A DNA stretch of 24,085 bases from JAQVQN01 sp964557205 (GCA_964557205.1 CAZKZI010000036.1:1-24085); one strand, 5' to 3'; counted from the stretch's first letter, positions 6,756 through 15,825 are shown. Translations and numbers: made by a program. Notes: generated from the sequence alone by a model not told the origin.

Positions 6756-9047
6756 TTACCGCGCGCTGCCAGTGGCGGCAACGGCGGCGTCGCGGCGTGC
6801 CCACATCGCGCGCACCATGGGATCGCCGGGCAGACCTTTGTTCAAGACCTCGGTGCGGATCTCGATCTGCCGGGGCGGCGCGGCCAGACTATACTCGCCG
6901 TTAAGCTGCTGCAGGGCGGCGCGCTGGCTCTTCAATTCCGCTTCCAACCAAGCTTCCAGCGGCTGCCCTTTTACCTTCACCGCTCCCGCCTTCGGAGCAA
7001 GCCGGAAGGCGATACCGCCTGCTATCAGCGCGCCACGTCCGGAAGAGGTCTCGGACAGCGCAGCGTATTTCTTCAAGAGGGCCTCGCGGCCTGCCAAGAT
7101 CGTGGACAGGCGTGTCATCTGACGCGACAACTTGCCTGCATTCATCCACTGATTCTCCGGTTGACTGATAAAGGCTTCCAGCGCATCGATCTTCTGCAAC
7201 AATTCACGCGCCTGCGTCAACATCGCGACGAAAGGCAAGTCAGACACAATCGCGGGGTTGACCGGCTCGGGCAACGCCGCCAGATATTCGTAAAACTCTT
7301 CCACTCCTAACACGCGGTCGTATTCACCGGAAGGCTCCTTACGGCTGCGCCGCGGCATCGGGCTGTCCAGCGTATCGCAAGCGAAAACCTTGTCCATAAC
7401 GGCCTGATCCTGAAACACGGCCAGAATCTCAGGGCTGTCGCCTTCCAGCCCGATGCGTTTGGTAACCTCTCCGAAAAGCATATTGAGCTGGCCGGCCTTG
7501 ACCTTGAGGTTTTTTTCGGCCTTTTCGAGCGTCTTGCGCGCCTGAGACAGACGCGGATCTATGGTACAGGCATCCACTGAAGGCAGCGATATGTCCTCGG
7601 ACAGGGCTTTCGGTATTTTTAGCTCCCTGACATTCTGAGCCGCCGCCGCCAGCAGGTTGAAGCTCTGTGCCAGCGCCCGCAAAGGTGCCCTAACCACCCG
7701 CGCCCGGCGCCGCAAGGCATCCTCCTTGCTGTCGCAAGCCTCTCCCACCACCTTTGCGATATCATGATAAGGCGGCATCTCCTGAGTGAGCGAGTCCAAA
7801 GCCTCTTCCATCTTGTGGCTCTCGGCCAGCAGCACCGACTGCCGCGCCCTAATCTTTTCCAGCTCCTCCTTCAGCAAGGCCAGGTAAGACGGCGCCTCCG
7901 CGCCTAGCCCGGCCAAAGCCTTGACCACCGCGGCGTGATCCTCGGCTAACACGTCAAAGCGGATGTCCTCGCGATTGATCGACGCCTCAGCCCGCAGCAG
8001 CGCGTCTAGCATGGCCTTGGCCCGTAAGGCGTTTGCGTTCTCGTCCGCCGCCGCCTCGTTCCACTCCCAAGCGTCCTTTTTGGTGGCCTGTAACATGCCG
8101 AGATCACGGGAGACCTGGGTCCAGCGCCCCTGCTCCAACGACTCCTTGGCACTCCGCCACAGCGCCAATGTGCTCTCCCACACTCCCAGCAACCGGCGCA
8201 ACTCTTCGATCGTGACTTGGTTATATGAAGCCCGGCGCGCGTTGGCGGCTTTATCGACCGTCTCTGCGGCCGCCGTGAATTTCTCTTGCGCCGCCAGCTT
8301 GCGGGCGGTGCGGATATAAGACCGCGCCGAGGGCCGGATGCCCTGATAAACGCGGTACATACCGATGCCGGCAAGCAGTGTCGCCACCAATATGCCCACC
8401 CGCAGCCAGGTCTGCTTATTGGACCGCTTGACAGAACCGTCGAGAAAATCAACCTCCATATGCGAGAAACTGATGCGGTCGCCGTCCTTCAGCAGGCGCT
8501 CCTTGTCATTGCGCAACGGCATGCCGTTCACCGATGTGCCGTTCGTGCTCCCCAGATCCCGAATCCAGCAACTGCCTTCCTCCTTGACCAATATCTCCGC
8601 GTGACGCCGCGACACCAGCATGTCCAGAAAGACTAGATCTGCAGAAGGGTCAGAGCCGATCACAAAAACCGGCGGCTTAAGTTGCTTGCGTTGTCCGCGC
8701 GCCTTGCCGGAACGCACCGCCAGCTCCGAGAAGGCCTTATCCTCGCTGCCGCGCTCGGTCTCGACGCACAAAACGCAGTTGCCCAGGCCGATCTTGTCGT
8801 TGACCGCCAGTTTCTTTTTTTCAATCTTCTTCCCGTTATGGAATGTGCCGTTGGTGCTTTCCAGATCTTTGAGCCAAACCGCACCGCCTTTAACAAACAG
8901 TGCCGCGTGGCGAGAGCTGGAGACCGTGTCCTCTTTAGGCACAGGCCACATACAGGAGTGACTCCGCCCAATAATGATCTCGCCGGAGATCGCACCAGAG
9001 CTGATTTCGTGGATAATGCGCCCGTTATGCTCAAGTCGAATCAACAT
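6756..9047 (-). CDS. Tandem-FHA membrane protein of the Tad cluster
   Basis: A 763-residue protein with two N-terminal FHA domains. FHA1 (about 5-95) has GRSHSC, SSSRH (His47) and STNGTF, the full phosphothreonine-binding set. FHA2 (about 125-205) has VSRRH (His149) and STNGT, but its first motif is GSDPSAD, so the usual Arg after Gly is Ser132 and binding may be weaker. One membrane segment (about 213-235, VGILVATLLAGIGMYRVY) follows, then a roughly 520-residue, mostly helical, charged region without a recognised domain, expected outside the inner membrane if the FHA domains are cytoplasmic. The start lies four bases after the stop of the preceding FHA gene, so the two are translationally coupled. 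It may link cytoplasmic Ser/Thr phosphorylation to the envelope part of the machine; this is inference. No kinase gene is in the window. Confidence 0.85.
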   Translation of the reverse strand: MLIRLEHNGRIIHEISSGAISGEIIIGRSHSCMWPVPKEDTVSSSRHAALFVKGGAVWLKDLESTNGTFHNGKKIEKKKLAVNDKIGLGNCVLCVETERGSEDKAFSELAVRSGKARGQRKQLKPPVFVIGSDPSADLVFLDMLVSRRHAEILVKEEGSCWIRDLGSTNGTSVNGMPLRNDKERLLKDGDRISFSHMEVDFLDGSVKRSNKQTWLRVGILVATLLAGIGMYRVYQGIRPSARSYIRTARKLAAQEKFTAAAETVDKAANARRASYNQVTIEELRRLLGVWESTLALWRSAKESLEQGRWTQVSRDLGMLQATKKDAWEWNEAAADENANALRAKAMLDALLRAEASINREDIRFDVLAEDHAAVVKALAGLGAEAPSYLALLKEELEKIRARQSVLLAESHKMEEALDSLTQEMPPYHDIAKVVGEACDSKEDALRRRARVVRAPLRALAQSFNLLAAAAQNVRELKIPKALSEDISLPSVDACTIDPRLSQARKTLEKAEKNLKVKAGQLNMLFGEVTKRIGLEGDSPEILAVFQDQAVMDKVFACDTLDSPMPRRSRKEPSGEYDRVLGVEEFYEYLAALPEPVNPAIVSDLPFVAMLTQARELLQKIDALEAFISQPENQWMNAGKLSRQMTRLSTILAGREALLKKYAALSETSSGRGALIAGGIAFRLAPKAGAVKVKGQPLEAWLEAELKSQRAALQQLNGEYSLAAPPRQIEIRTEVLNKGLPGDPMVRAMWARRDAAVAATGSAR

Positions 9048-9051
9048 GGAA

Positions 9052-10560
9052 TCAATACACCTTCCATTTTCTGACAGTGAAATAACGCTGATCTTCCATA
9101 TTGGAAAAAACCGCCTTGGTGAACTCCGCGATCTTGACCGCCCGGGTGTTTCTGCCCTGCATCAAGGCCGCGTCGAAAGCCAACTGCTGGCTGTTGAACC
9201 AGAGCGTCTGGCGCTCACGGAGTTTCGTCAGCAGGCGCTGCGCCTCGTTTACGCACTCCGCGTTACCCGCCAGCGATGCCTTGGTTAGCACTCCGGTAAG
9301 CTGATTCTCCAGCGCCACCCAGGTGGCCGGAGCGATGCGCTCCAGCTCTTTGCCGATCTGAGCCAACACTTCGTTCTCGGAAAAAGCCGGCACCATAGGA
9401 TTGTGCTCCCAATACGAATACTCGAACTCTTCCGAAACGCGAAGCATCTTGGTCGTCAACATGCTCTCAGTCCTCACACGCTCCGTCACCGGCACTTCCG
9501 CGCAGACCGTGATCCGGCGGCAGCCGTGCCTGACCACGCTGGCCATACCGAACCAAGATCCGCCGCCATCCCGCATATAGGTTACGCGCGTGTATGGCAC
9601 ACCGTTGCGTTTACCGAAAAAAGCGACAACAGGTGAAGGCTGTTCAAAGTTCCAACGCCCGCCGCTGGCCGAAACCTGCGCGATCCAGTCATCCACCGTC
9701 TCGGCGCGGCTCATGCCGGCCAGACGCGCATCGTACTCCTCCTGCAAAACCACCCGCATCGGTATGTCCAGCTTGCGACCCATGCGGCCTTCCAGCACAA
9801 ACCCTCCGCCGATAACACTCTTCTTGAAGCTCTTGTTACCGGGATACATCACATCGTATCCGCCCTCTTTGAAGCCGCCGCTCAAGGCAGATATATAATC
9901 ATCGAGATACTCGCCGTTTTTGTCGCGCGTCCACTCGATCTCGGTCTCGGGCGACAAAGACCGAGGACGGAAGATCATAATCAGGACCAGCAGGGGCAAC
10001 GCAACCGCGACCATGATCATAATTTTCCGCCGCGCGCGTTTCTGTTCGCCGACGCGCAACAGCTCGATCTCTTCCGGGGTCGCGCCGCGCGTCTGCATCG
10101 CGTGCGTCGCGCCCTCCTCCTCTTCCATGCCAGGCTCAGGCGGCACGAAAGCCGCTGTCATTTCCAGATCGTCCATGGTTCCCGCGCGGGTGGCAGCCTG
10201 CGTGCACTCGCCGGCCTCCGCCACCTCGGGATCAAGCCCCGGCCCGGTCGCCGCCTCCTGCGCGGCAGCGACATCCTGATTGAAACGCAAGACCGTGTTC
10301 TTGCCCAACTCTAACTGCTGGCCGTCCGAGAGCGCCACCTCGCCGCTGGCCGGCGCACCGTTGACACGCGTCCCGAACTGGCTGAGGTTCTCCAAGAAAG
10401 CCGTGCCGCCCGCGACACGGATACGTGCGTGCACGCCCGACACATCCAGAGACGCGATGTGAACCGTGGCAGACCGCGAACGCCCCAGCGTGTTCTCGCC
10501 AGGCTTCAACTCATATACCTTGCCCGCTGCCTCGCCCTTTTCAACAGTCAACCTGAACAT
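9052..10560 (-). CDS. Single-FHA membrane protein of the Tad cluster
   Basis: A 502-residue protein. The FHA domain (about 1-95) has LGRSRSA, VSGVHAR (His44) and SQFGTRVNG, where the usual STNGT is altered, so ligand binding could differ. A linker (about 100-175) is rich in Thr and acidic residues and contains DDLEMTAAF, with Thr135 three residues before Phe138; this resembles the TxxF phosphosite of GarA-type proteins, whose FHA domain binds their own phosphothreonine. A basic stretch (KRARRK) and a membrane segment (about 179-197) follow. The remaining 300 residues are probably outside the inner membrane and have no recognised family. The gene starts 13 bases after tadC stops and couples to the two-FHA gene. 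A scaffold or switch for the Tad ATPase platform is plausible but unproven. Confidence 0.85.
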   Translation of the reverse strand: MFRLTVEKGEAAGKVYELKPGENTLGRSRSATVHIASLDVSGVHARIRVAGGTAFLENLSQFGTRVNGAPASGEVALSDGQQLELGKNTVLRFNQDVAAAQEAATGPGLDPEVAEAGECTQAATRAGTMDDLEMTAAFVPPEPGMEEEEGATHAMQTRGATPEEIELLRVGEQKRARRKIMIMVAVALPLLVLIMIFRPRSLSPETEIEWTRDKNGEYLDDYISALSGGFKEGGYDVMYPGNKSFKKSVIGGGFVLEGRMGRKLDIPMRVVLQEEYDARLAGMSRAETVDDWIAQVSASGGRWNFEQPSPVVAFFGKRNGVPYTRVTYMRDGGGSWFGMASVVRHGCRRITVCAEVPVTERVRTESMLTTKMLRVSEEFEYSYWEHNPMVPAFSENEVLAQIGKELERIAPATWVALENQLTGVLTKASLAGNAECVNEAQRLLTKLRERQTLWFNSQQLAFDAALMQGRNTRAVKIAEFTKAVFSNMEDQRYFTVRKWKVY

Positions 10561-10573
10561 GACGCGCCCCTCC

Positions 10574-11464
10574 TCAATTATTGAAATACTGACCCATGCC
10601 GGACTCCATTGCCCGGATCATAATCGGCACAAAAATGACAATGAAAACCGCAGGCAGGATGAACAGCGCAGTCGGGATCATCATCAACGAAGGCGCGCGC
10701 GCGGCCTGGCGTTCGGCACGCTGATAACGCCTGCGCCGGATCTCTTGGGCTTGTATCTTCAAAGTCGCCGCGATGCTGGCGCCCATCTCGCTGCTCTGAA
10801 TGACCGAAGTCACCAGCGAGCGGAACTCGTCAAGCTGGATGCGTTCGGCCATCGCTTTCAAAGACTCGACCCGCGACTTGCCCAGCTCGGTCTGACGCAA
10901 GGTCACGCCAAACTCGTCGCGCAACGGCCCGTGCGGACCCTCGTTCACCAGATTGCGGACAGCGGCGCCGAAGTCTTGTCCGGCCTCCATCGCCACCGTT
11001 ATCAGGTCAATCGCATACGGCAGTCCCTTGGACATCTTGTCTTTGCGCTCGACAGCCAGTCGCTCAACCCACGATACCGGATAATACCAGCCCAACAGGG
11101 TGAAGAAAAGACCGGCCAGCAAGGCATAAGCCCAGTTCATCGTCATGATAAAGGTCATCAGGCAGGCGACCAGGCCCAGCAGCCCGCCCGTAAATCCCTG
11201 TAACCCGCGTATCTCGGATAGTTCCAGCGGCAGCGCCGCTGCGGTAAGGTTACTGCGTATACGTTTGACCTGTATCGGGAAGGCGTTGTCCGCCCAAGGC
11301 CCGGTCATGTTGCCGATGACCCCGATCTCGTTGTAAAAGACCCGGAACATCATCGGTTTCGGTCCTGACAAGGTTGTGTTCTCCTTACGGATAACAGCAT
11401 GAACGCCGACCACCAGGAAAAGCACTGCAAGAAAAACCAGCATCTGTATGATCACTACTTCCAT
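10574..11464 (-). CDS. tadC: TadC inner-membrane platform protein
   Basis: A 296-residue type II secretion F-domain protein. It has an N-terminal membrane segment (VVIIQMLVFLAVLFLVVGV), a pair of central segments (about 90-130), a cytoplasmic T2SF domain (YAIDLITVAMEAGQDFGAAV through SVIQSSEMGASIAATLKIQA), and a C-terminal segment (MMIPTALFILPAVFIVIFVP). TadC pairs with TadB to form the base on which the ATPase drives pilin into or out of the membrane. Length and order (ATPase, TadB, TadC) are standard. The start ATGGAAGTA has only a weak ribosome site. TadB stops 36 bases upstream. Confidence 0.93.
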   Translation of the reverse strand: MEVVIIQMLVFLAVLFLVVGVHAVIRKENTTLSGPKPMMFRVFYNEIGVIGNMTGPWADNAFPIQVKRIRSNLTAAALPLELSEIRGLQGFTGGLLGLVACLMTFIMTMNWAYALLAGLFFTLLGWYYPVSWVERLAVERKDKMSKGLPYAIDLITVAMEAGQDFGAAVRNLVNEGPHGPLRDEFGVTLRQTELGKSRVESLKAMAERIQLDEFRSLVTSVIQSSEMGASIAATLKIQAQEIRRRRYQRAERQAARAPSLMMIPTALFILPAVFIVIFVPIMIRAMESGMGQYFNN

Positions 11465-11500
11465 AGTCGCCTTTCAGTCAACCGCTGCAAGTCGTTATTC

Positions 11501-12382
11501 TCAAACATCGATCGACACGATCTTGTTGATGATCAGAAAACCAACCGTCTCAAGCATCACCACCGCGCCGATCGCGATCCAGCCAATCTTGGTATGCACC
11601 ATCGGCAGCATCAGATCGCGATCCAGCAAAAACAGGACCAGGAAAGCCAATAAAGGCGCGGAGGCCATCGCTATCGCTTCGAAGCGGCCTTGCGCCGTCA
11701 TGGTCATCAGTCGGTCGTGAAATTCCACGCGCTGCCGGACTGTGTCCGTGATGCGGTCCAGCACCTCGGCCAGGCTACCGCCGGACTGCATGGTCAGCCG
11801 GATGGCCGTCACCAGCAGGCTCAGGTCTTCTCCCGGCATCCGCTCGCAAAGTCGGCTTAGGCTTTCAGGCAGATCCATGCCCAGCCGGTACTCGTGCAGC
11901 ACCAGCGCCAGCTCTTCAGTCATCGGGCCGCCCATGTCACGCGACACCAGCTCAAGACTCTGCGGCAGCGCCGCCCCCGCGCGTAAACCGTTCGCGATGC
12001 CCAAGGTCAGATCGGTCAGGCGCGATTCGAAGAGTTGCTGCCGTTTGCGGATGCGTGAGTTCACCCATTTCTTGGGTATCTGGTAGCAGAAGCCCGCCGC
12101 CAGCAGACCGCAGCCGATTAAGATGTAAAGATCCATCACATCCGCCGCGATCAGAATCGCGTCCATCAGCCCGACCCCCAGCAATGCACCGGACCAGCGC
12201 GCCTGCGCAAGGCGTTCCGGGGTCGTGAAGCGGTAGAGCGGCGCCAACTGCTGCTGACCGTCACTCTTGACATACCGGCCGGCCGAACGCTCCAGGCCGA
12301 TCTGCGCCAGCAACGGCGTTACCACCCACACACACCATGTGACAGCGGCAAAAACCAGCACCAATACCAAAAAGTCCGCCAT
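11501..12382 (-). CDS. tadB: TadB inner-membrane platform protein
   Basis: A 293-residue T2SF-family protein starting MADFLVLVLVFAAVTW. It shows the TadB pattern: N-terminal membrane segment, central pair (MDAILIAADVMDLYILIGCGLLAAGF), the conserved LTDLTLGIANGLRAGAALPQSLELV and LTMQSGGSLAEVLDRI motifs, and a last segment near the C-terminus (AIGAVVMLETVGFLIIN). It partners TadC under the CpaF ATPase. The ATG at 12382 is chosen because AGGAGA lies five bases upstream; the frame opens to 12412 without support. It follows the ATPase gene after about 56 bases. Confidence 0.93.
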   Translation of the reverse strand: MADFLVLVLVFAAVTWCVWVVTPLLAQIGLERSAGRYVKSDGQQQLAPLYRFTTPERLAQARWSGALLGVGLMDAILIAADVMDLYILIGCGLLAAGFCYQIPKKWVNSRIRKRQQLFESRLTDLTLGIANGLRAGAALPQSLELVSRDMGGPMTEELALVLHEYRLGMDLPESLSRLCERMPGEDLSLLVTAIRLTMQSGGSLAEVLDRITDTVRQRVEFHDRLMTMTAQGRFEAIAMASAPLLAFLVLFLLDRDLMLPMVHTKIGWIAIGAVVMLETVGFLIINKIVSIDV

Positions 12383-12438
12383 ACGCTCTCCTAACGCGGG
12401 CGCAGCCCGCAACCCAAATCGTTATAATCCTCCCCGTC

Positions 12439-14112
12439 TCAAGCCTTGGGCACAAACACTTCCATCTTCAGCCTCAAATCACCCTTGGCCTTGAGATGCT
12501 CGACAAACTGTGGAATGTTGCCGGTGGCAACTATCTGACCTATCACTTTGCCCTCGGGGGTGAACCCCTGCTGCTCAAAAATGAAAATGTCCTGCAAAAG
12601 TATGGTAGCCCCCTCACGTCCGGTCACCTCGGAAATCTGCATGATTTTGCGGCTGCCATCGGGCAGGCGGTTTTGCTGCACGATCAGGTTCACGGCTGAG
12701 GCTATCTGTTCGCGGATCGCCGAGGAAGGCAGATCGAAACCCGCCATCATAACCATATTCTCCAATCGCGACAGACAGTCGCGCGGCGTGTTGGCGTGCG
12801 CGGTCGTCAAAGATCCGTCGTGGCCGGTATTCATGGCCTGGAGCATGTCCAGCGCCTCCGGTCCACGGCACTCGCCCACCACTATGCGGTCGGGCCGCAT
12901 GCGCAGGGCGTTGATCACCAGATCGCGGATGGCCACTCTGCCGCGCCCTTCGATGTTGGCCGGACGTGCCTCCAGCCTCACGATGTTGCGGTGGCTGAGC
13001 TTCAGCTCCGCCGAATCCTCGATGGTCACCAGGCGCTCGCCGTGCGGGATGAACTGCGAAAGCACATTCAACAAAGTGGTCTTGCCGGATCCCGTGCCGC
13101 CCGAGACCACGATGTTCTGACGCGCGCGCACCGCCTCCTCAAGGAACAGCGCGATGTCCGCCGTCATGCTGCCGAAGGCGATCAAATCATCGGTAGTCAG
13201 TTTATTCTTGGCGAATTTCCGTACCGTGACCGATGAGCCGTCCAGCGCCAGCGGCGGTATAATGGCGTTTACGCGCGAGCCGTCCGGCAGACGCGCGTCG
13301 ACCATTGGGCTTGCCTCGTCCACATGCCGACCCAGCGGCTCGACAACACGCTGGATGATGGTTATCAGATGACGGTCGTCAAAAAACCGCGCGCCGGTCT
13401 CATACAAACGCCCTTTGCGTTCCACAAAGATGCGCGAGGGGCCGTTGACCATCACCTCGTCCACAGTCTCGTCACGCAGCATCGGTGTGATCGGGCCGTA
13501 TCCGACCAGCTCATCCAGCAGCGCTTGACGGAAAAGGTCTCCGGCCAGCTCGCGCGGCAGCTCGTGCCGCACTTCGCGCAAAACCTGGTCCAGCGCCATC
13601 TCAAGCTTGGAGCGCATCTCCTCATCCTCAATCTGCTTGGTCGCGATCTCCGGCAGGTTAAGCTTGAACAGCACCTGCTCGTGGATGCGCTTCTTCATCG
13701 CCATCATCTCGTCGGTATAGAGCGTAGCCATAGCGGCCAGGACAGGATCCTTGGCTATGACGCCATCGGCCTCCGTTTGGCCAGAAGATGGGGGGGCTCC
13801 CGTTTTGGCCGGAGGGGCATCGGCGAACTCCAAGACATACTCGCCGACCTGCAGACGGTCGCCGTTCTTGAGCGCCGCCGATCCGGTCAGCCGCTCGCTG
13901 TTCAGCCGCGTGCCGTATGTACTGCCCTTATCGTTCACCCAATAAACACCCTCACGACACGCGACCGACAGATGCAGGCGGGACACCGTATTGCCGCTCA
14001 GAACAATATGGTTGTCCGCCGACCTTCCGATCAGCGTCTCGGCCGCGGCGTCCAGCACAACCGCCCGATCCTCGCCCTGCCCGTCCGCGTTCTTTATCAC
14101 AAACTTCGCCAT
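12439..14112 (-). CDS. cpaF: FHA-CpaF/TadA fusion: Tad secretion ATPase
   Basis: A 557-residue protein. Residues about 1-98 are an FHA domain (IGRSADN, VSRLH with His47, then STYGT, where Tyr66 replaces the usual Asn). A linker of about 20-40 residues leads to a complete CpaF/TadA ATPase (about 150-557): LVGYGPITPML with DEVMVNGP, Walker A GGTGSGKTT (Lys344), IEDSAELKL, RMRPDRIVVGE, and the His box NTGHDGSLTTAHAN. It hydrolyses ATP to power Flp pilus assembly with TadB and TadC. A stand-alone CpaF normally lacks FHA, so the fusion makes the motor itself a reader of phosphothreonine. No TadZ/CpaE gene is present nearby, and the FHA part may take over localisation or control; that is inference. 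The gene starts nine bases after the secretin stop. Confidence 0.93.
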   Translation of the reverse strand: MAKFVIKNADGQGEDRAVVLDAAAETLIGRSADNHIVLSGNTVSRLHLSVACREGVYWVNDKGSTYGTRLNSERLTGSAALKNGDRLQVGEYVLEFADAPPAKTGAPPSSGQTEADGVIAKDPVLAAMATLYTDEMMAMKKRIHEQVLFKLNLPEIATKQIEDEEMRSKLEMALDQVLREVRHELPRELAGDLFRQALLDELVGYGPITPMLRDETVDEVMVNGPSRIFVERKGRLYETGARFFDDRHLITIIQRVVEPLGRHVDEASPMVDARLPDGSRVNAIIPPLALDGSSVTVRKFAKNKLTTDDLIAFGSMTADIALFLEEAVRARQNIVVSGGTGSGKTTLLNVLSQFIPHGERLVTIEDSAELKLSHRNIVRLEARPANIEGRGRVAIRDLVINALRMRPDRIVVGECRGPEALDMLQAMNTGHDGSLTTAHANTPRDCLSRLENMVMMAGFDLPSSAIREQIASAVNLIVQQNRLPDGSRKIMQISEVTGREGATILLQDIFIFEQQGFTPEGKVIGQIVATGNIPQFVEHLKAKGDLRLKMEVFVPKA

Positions 14113-14121
14113 AAGGTTGCC

Positions 14122-15699
14122 TCAGAAGAAAAAGAAGCGGCGCTTGTGTTTTTCGCGCTCGCGCTCTTCGACCGGCCTTTCGGACTCGCGCAACGTCGGC
14201 ATGGTCTGTTCGCTGACCGGCGCTGTCACGGTAGTCGTGCCGGCGATCCGCGGGCTCAACAGGATCAGCACCTTGCTGTCCTCCTTCATGCGGTTTTTCT
14301 CGGAGAAGAACCAGGAGAGCGCTGGCACACTACGCAGGAAAGGCACGCCTTCGCTGCTGGATTGCTCGATCAGGCTCTTCATGCCGCCCATCACCATTGT
14401 CTGGCCCAACGGACAATTGATCGTAGTCTCGATGTGGTTGCGCTTCAGGTCATAATCGTTACCCACCGGCACCGGATAGCTCAGCTCGAGATCTACGTCT
14501 ACCGCAGCGGTCTTTGCATCCAGCAAACCGCCTTTGATACGCATGATCAGGCCGTAATTGATATCTTCCAACGAGGTAGCGTCGCGGGTGGCCACCCGTA
14601 CTTTCAGCGTGCCGCCGCTGTGGTAAGTGCGCCAGTCGGGGGCGTCGTTTTTGAAGGTCATGTGTCCGGCAGTCTGGAAACGACCAGGCCCGCTGCCAGC
14701 GAAAAACTTCAAAGCCCCCTGCAGGCCGCTGTTGATCGAGTAGGTGCCGCCCATGCCTGACGAGCGGTTGCCGAGATTGCCCTGGAAGCCGGCTGAAGTC
14801 GTGTCCAGAACAATCAGACCGGCCTTAGCCAGATTGACGCCGATCTGGCGTTCTTCAACATCCGTGACACCCACGAAACAAGCATCCATCTCGAGCATGG
14901 TAGGAACCACCTCCAGATTCAGAACCGCTTTGACGCGCGGATCGTCCGCCGCCGCCGTCGCCTCGGGTGCGCCGTCCTGCGCCTTCGGCAGTGTCAGCCA
15001 ATCCTGCGCTCCGATAATCTGGATGATGCGATCTTTGTCCTTTTGACTATAGAGCGCGCCGTTAACGAAGATGTTGTTGCCGCTGAACTTAAGGGAGATC
15101 GTGCCCGGTGCCGGCTTTCCGCTATCCTGCTCCTGCACCGTGAGCCCGGCTTTTTCAAAAGCGGATTTCAGAGCCAGCATCACTTCCGGCGCCGGCCGGA
15201 AAGTGGTCAGGTTGGCGATCGAACCCTTGTAAAGCTCGACCACCCGCTGCAGATATTTCCAGTTGTTGATACTGCTGACCTCGCCTTTCAACACCACCCG
15301 TCCGAGGTTGATCGATATATCCACCTCCGGCACAGCGTCAAGATCACGCTTGACCGCCGCCAACACCGCGTTGATGTTTTCGGCCACCGTGACCGTGAAC
15401 AGAGCCGAGACGTTCCCGTCGCCGGTAACCTGCAGATCAGTGGTGCCGACCTTAACGCCCACCACGCGCAACTGTTGCGCCCCGACAGTCTCGACCCGGG
15501 CAATAGACTGATCGGCTATACGGAATCCCAGAACGGGAAACGGTATGTTGATCAACTCCATCTTGCCGATACTGACCGTTACCTGTTCCGTGTCTGCCGC
15601 CCAAACCGTCAGACGCCCAGCCACCAGCAGCATGACTGCGGCCATCATCAAGGCGGAAACCCGTCCCGCCCATTTCATCGTCATCATCTTAGCTTTCAT
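14122..15699 (-). CDS. cpaC: CpaC/RcpA outer-membrane secretin
   Basis: A 525-residue secretin of the Tad type. A signal peptide ends near VWAADTEQ (residue 35). An N-terminal pilus-secretin domain follows (about 40-107, including IADQSIARVETVGAQQLRVV and GTTDLQVTG), then a BON-like domain (about 110-190, VDISINLGRVVLKGEV). The secretin domain (about 255-490) carries NLEVVPTMLEMDACFVGV, and the conserved ending VPFLRSVPALSWFFSEKN then DSKVLILLSPRI. It forms the ring through which the pilus crosses the outer membrane. The tail is highly charged and ends in four phenylalanines, a feature that may act as an outer-membrane insertion signal. The start is firm: GGAGGT five bases before the ATG. It follows cpaB after 126 bases that contain a hairpin, so it may have its own promoter. 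Confidence 0.93.
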   Translation of the reverse strand: MKAKMMTMKWAGRVSALMMAAVMLLVAGRLTVWAADTEQVTVSIGKMELINIPFPVLGFRIADQSIARVETVGAQQLRVVGVKVGTTDLQVTGDGNVSALFTVTVAENINAVLAAVKRDLDAVPEVDISINLGRVVLKGEVSSINNWKYLQRVVELYKGSIANLTTFRPAPEVMLALKSAFEKAGLTVQEQDSGKPAPGTISLKFSGNNIFVNGALYSQKDKDRIIQIIGAQDWLTLPKAQDGAPEATAAADDPRVKAVLNLEVVPTMLEMDACFVGVTDVEERQIGVNLAKAGLIVLDTTSAGFQGNLGNRSSGMGGTYSINSGLQGALKFFAGSGPGRFQTAGHMTFKNDAPDWRTYHSGGTLKVRVATRDATSLEDINYGLIMRIKGGLLDAKTAAVDVDLELSYPVPVGNDYDLKRNHIETTINCPLGQTMVMGGMKSLIEQSSSEGVPFLRSVPALSWFFSEKNRMKEDSKVLILLSPRIAGTTTVTAPVSEQTMPTLRESERPVEEREREKHKRRFFFF

Positions 15700-15719
15700 C
15701 TTGACCTCCGTTTGCTTAT

Positions 15720-15735
15720 TGAAACATATGCGCCA
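15720..15735 (-). promoter_or_regulatory. Weak sigma54-like site before the secretin gene
   Basis: The minus strand reads TGGCGCATATGTTTCA about 20 bases before the secretin start. Compared with TGGCAC-N5-TTGCA it keeps the -24 GG and the spacing, but the -12 GC is TC. This is interesting only because a sigma54 activator gene lies in the same cluster; a chance match is quite possible. Confidence 0.15.
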
Positions 15736-15780
15736 GTTGCATTTAACCTAATAGCCTACAGCCTTAAATGCTAATATCCC

Positions 15781-15798
15781 AGCGTCCTATGGGACGCT
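15781..15798. repeat. Perfect hairpin between cpaB and the secretin gene
   Basis: AGCGTCC (15781-15787), loop TATG, GGACGCT (15792-15798): a 7-bp perfect inverted repeat 27 bases beyond the cpaB stop. There is no T-run, so it is not a classic terminator. It may be an mRNA-processing or stability hairpin, or a protein-binding site. Confidence 0.5.
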
Positions 15799-15825
15799 AA
15801 TGTATGCCTTTGTGTGAGAATTTGT

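Noticed and set aside
9593..9608. Plus-strand sigma54-like TGGCAC...TTGCG
   Set aside because: The spacer is four bases instead of five, and it lies inside the FHA gene with no plus-strand gene downstream.
13324..14760. Plus-strand open frame of 478 codons antisense to the cpaF and secretin genes
   Set aside because: It is a shadow of GC-rich minus-strand codons: the opposite strand encodes clear CpaF motifs and secretin sequence, while this frame has His/Arg/Gln-rich, motif-free translation and no ribosome site.
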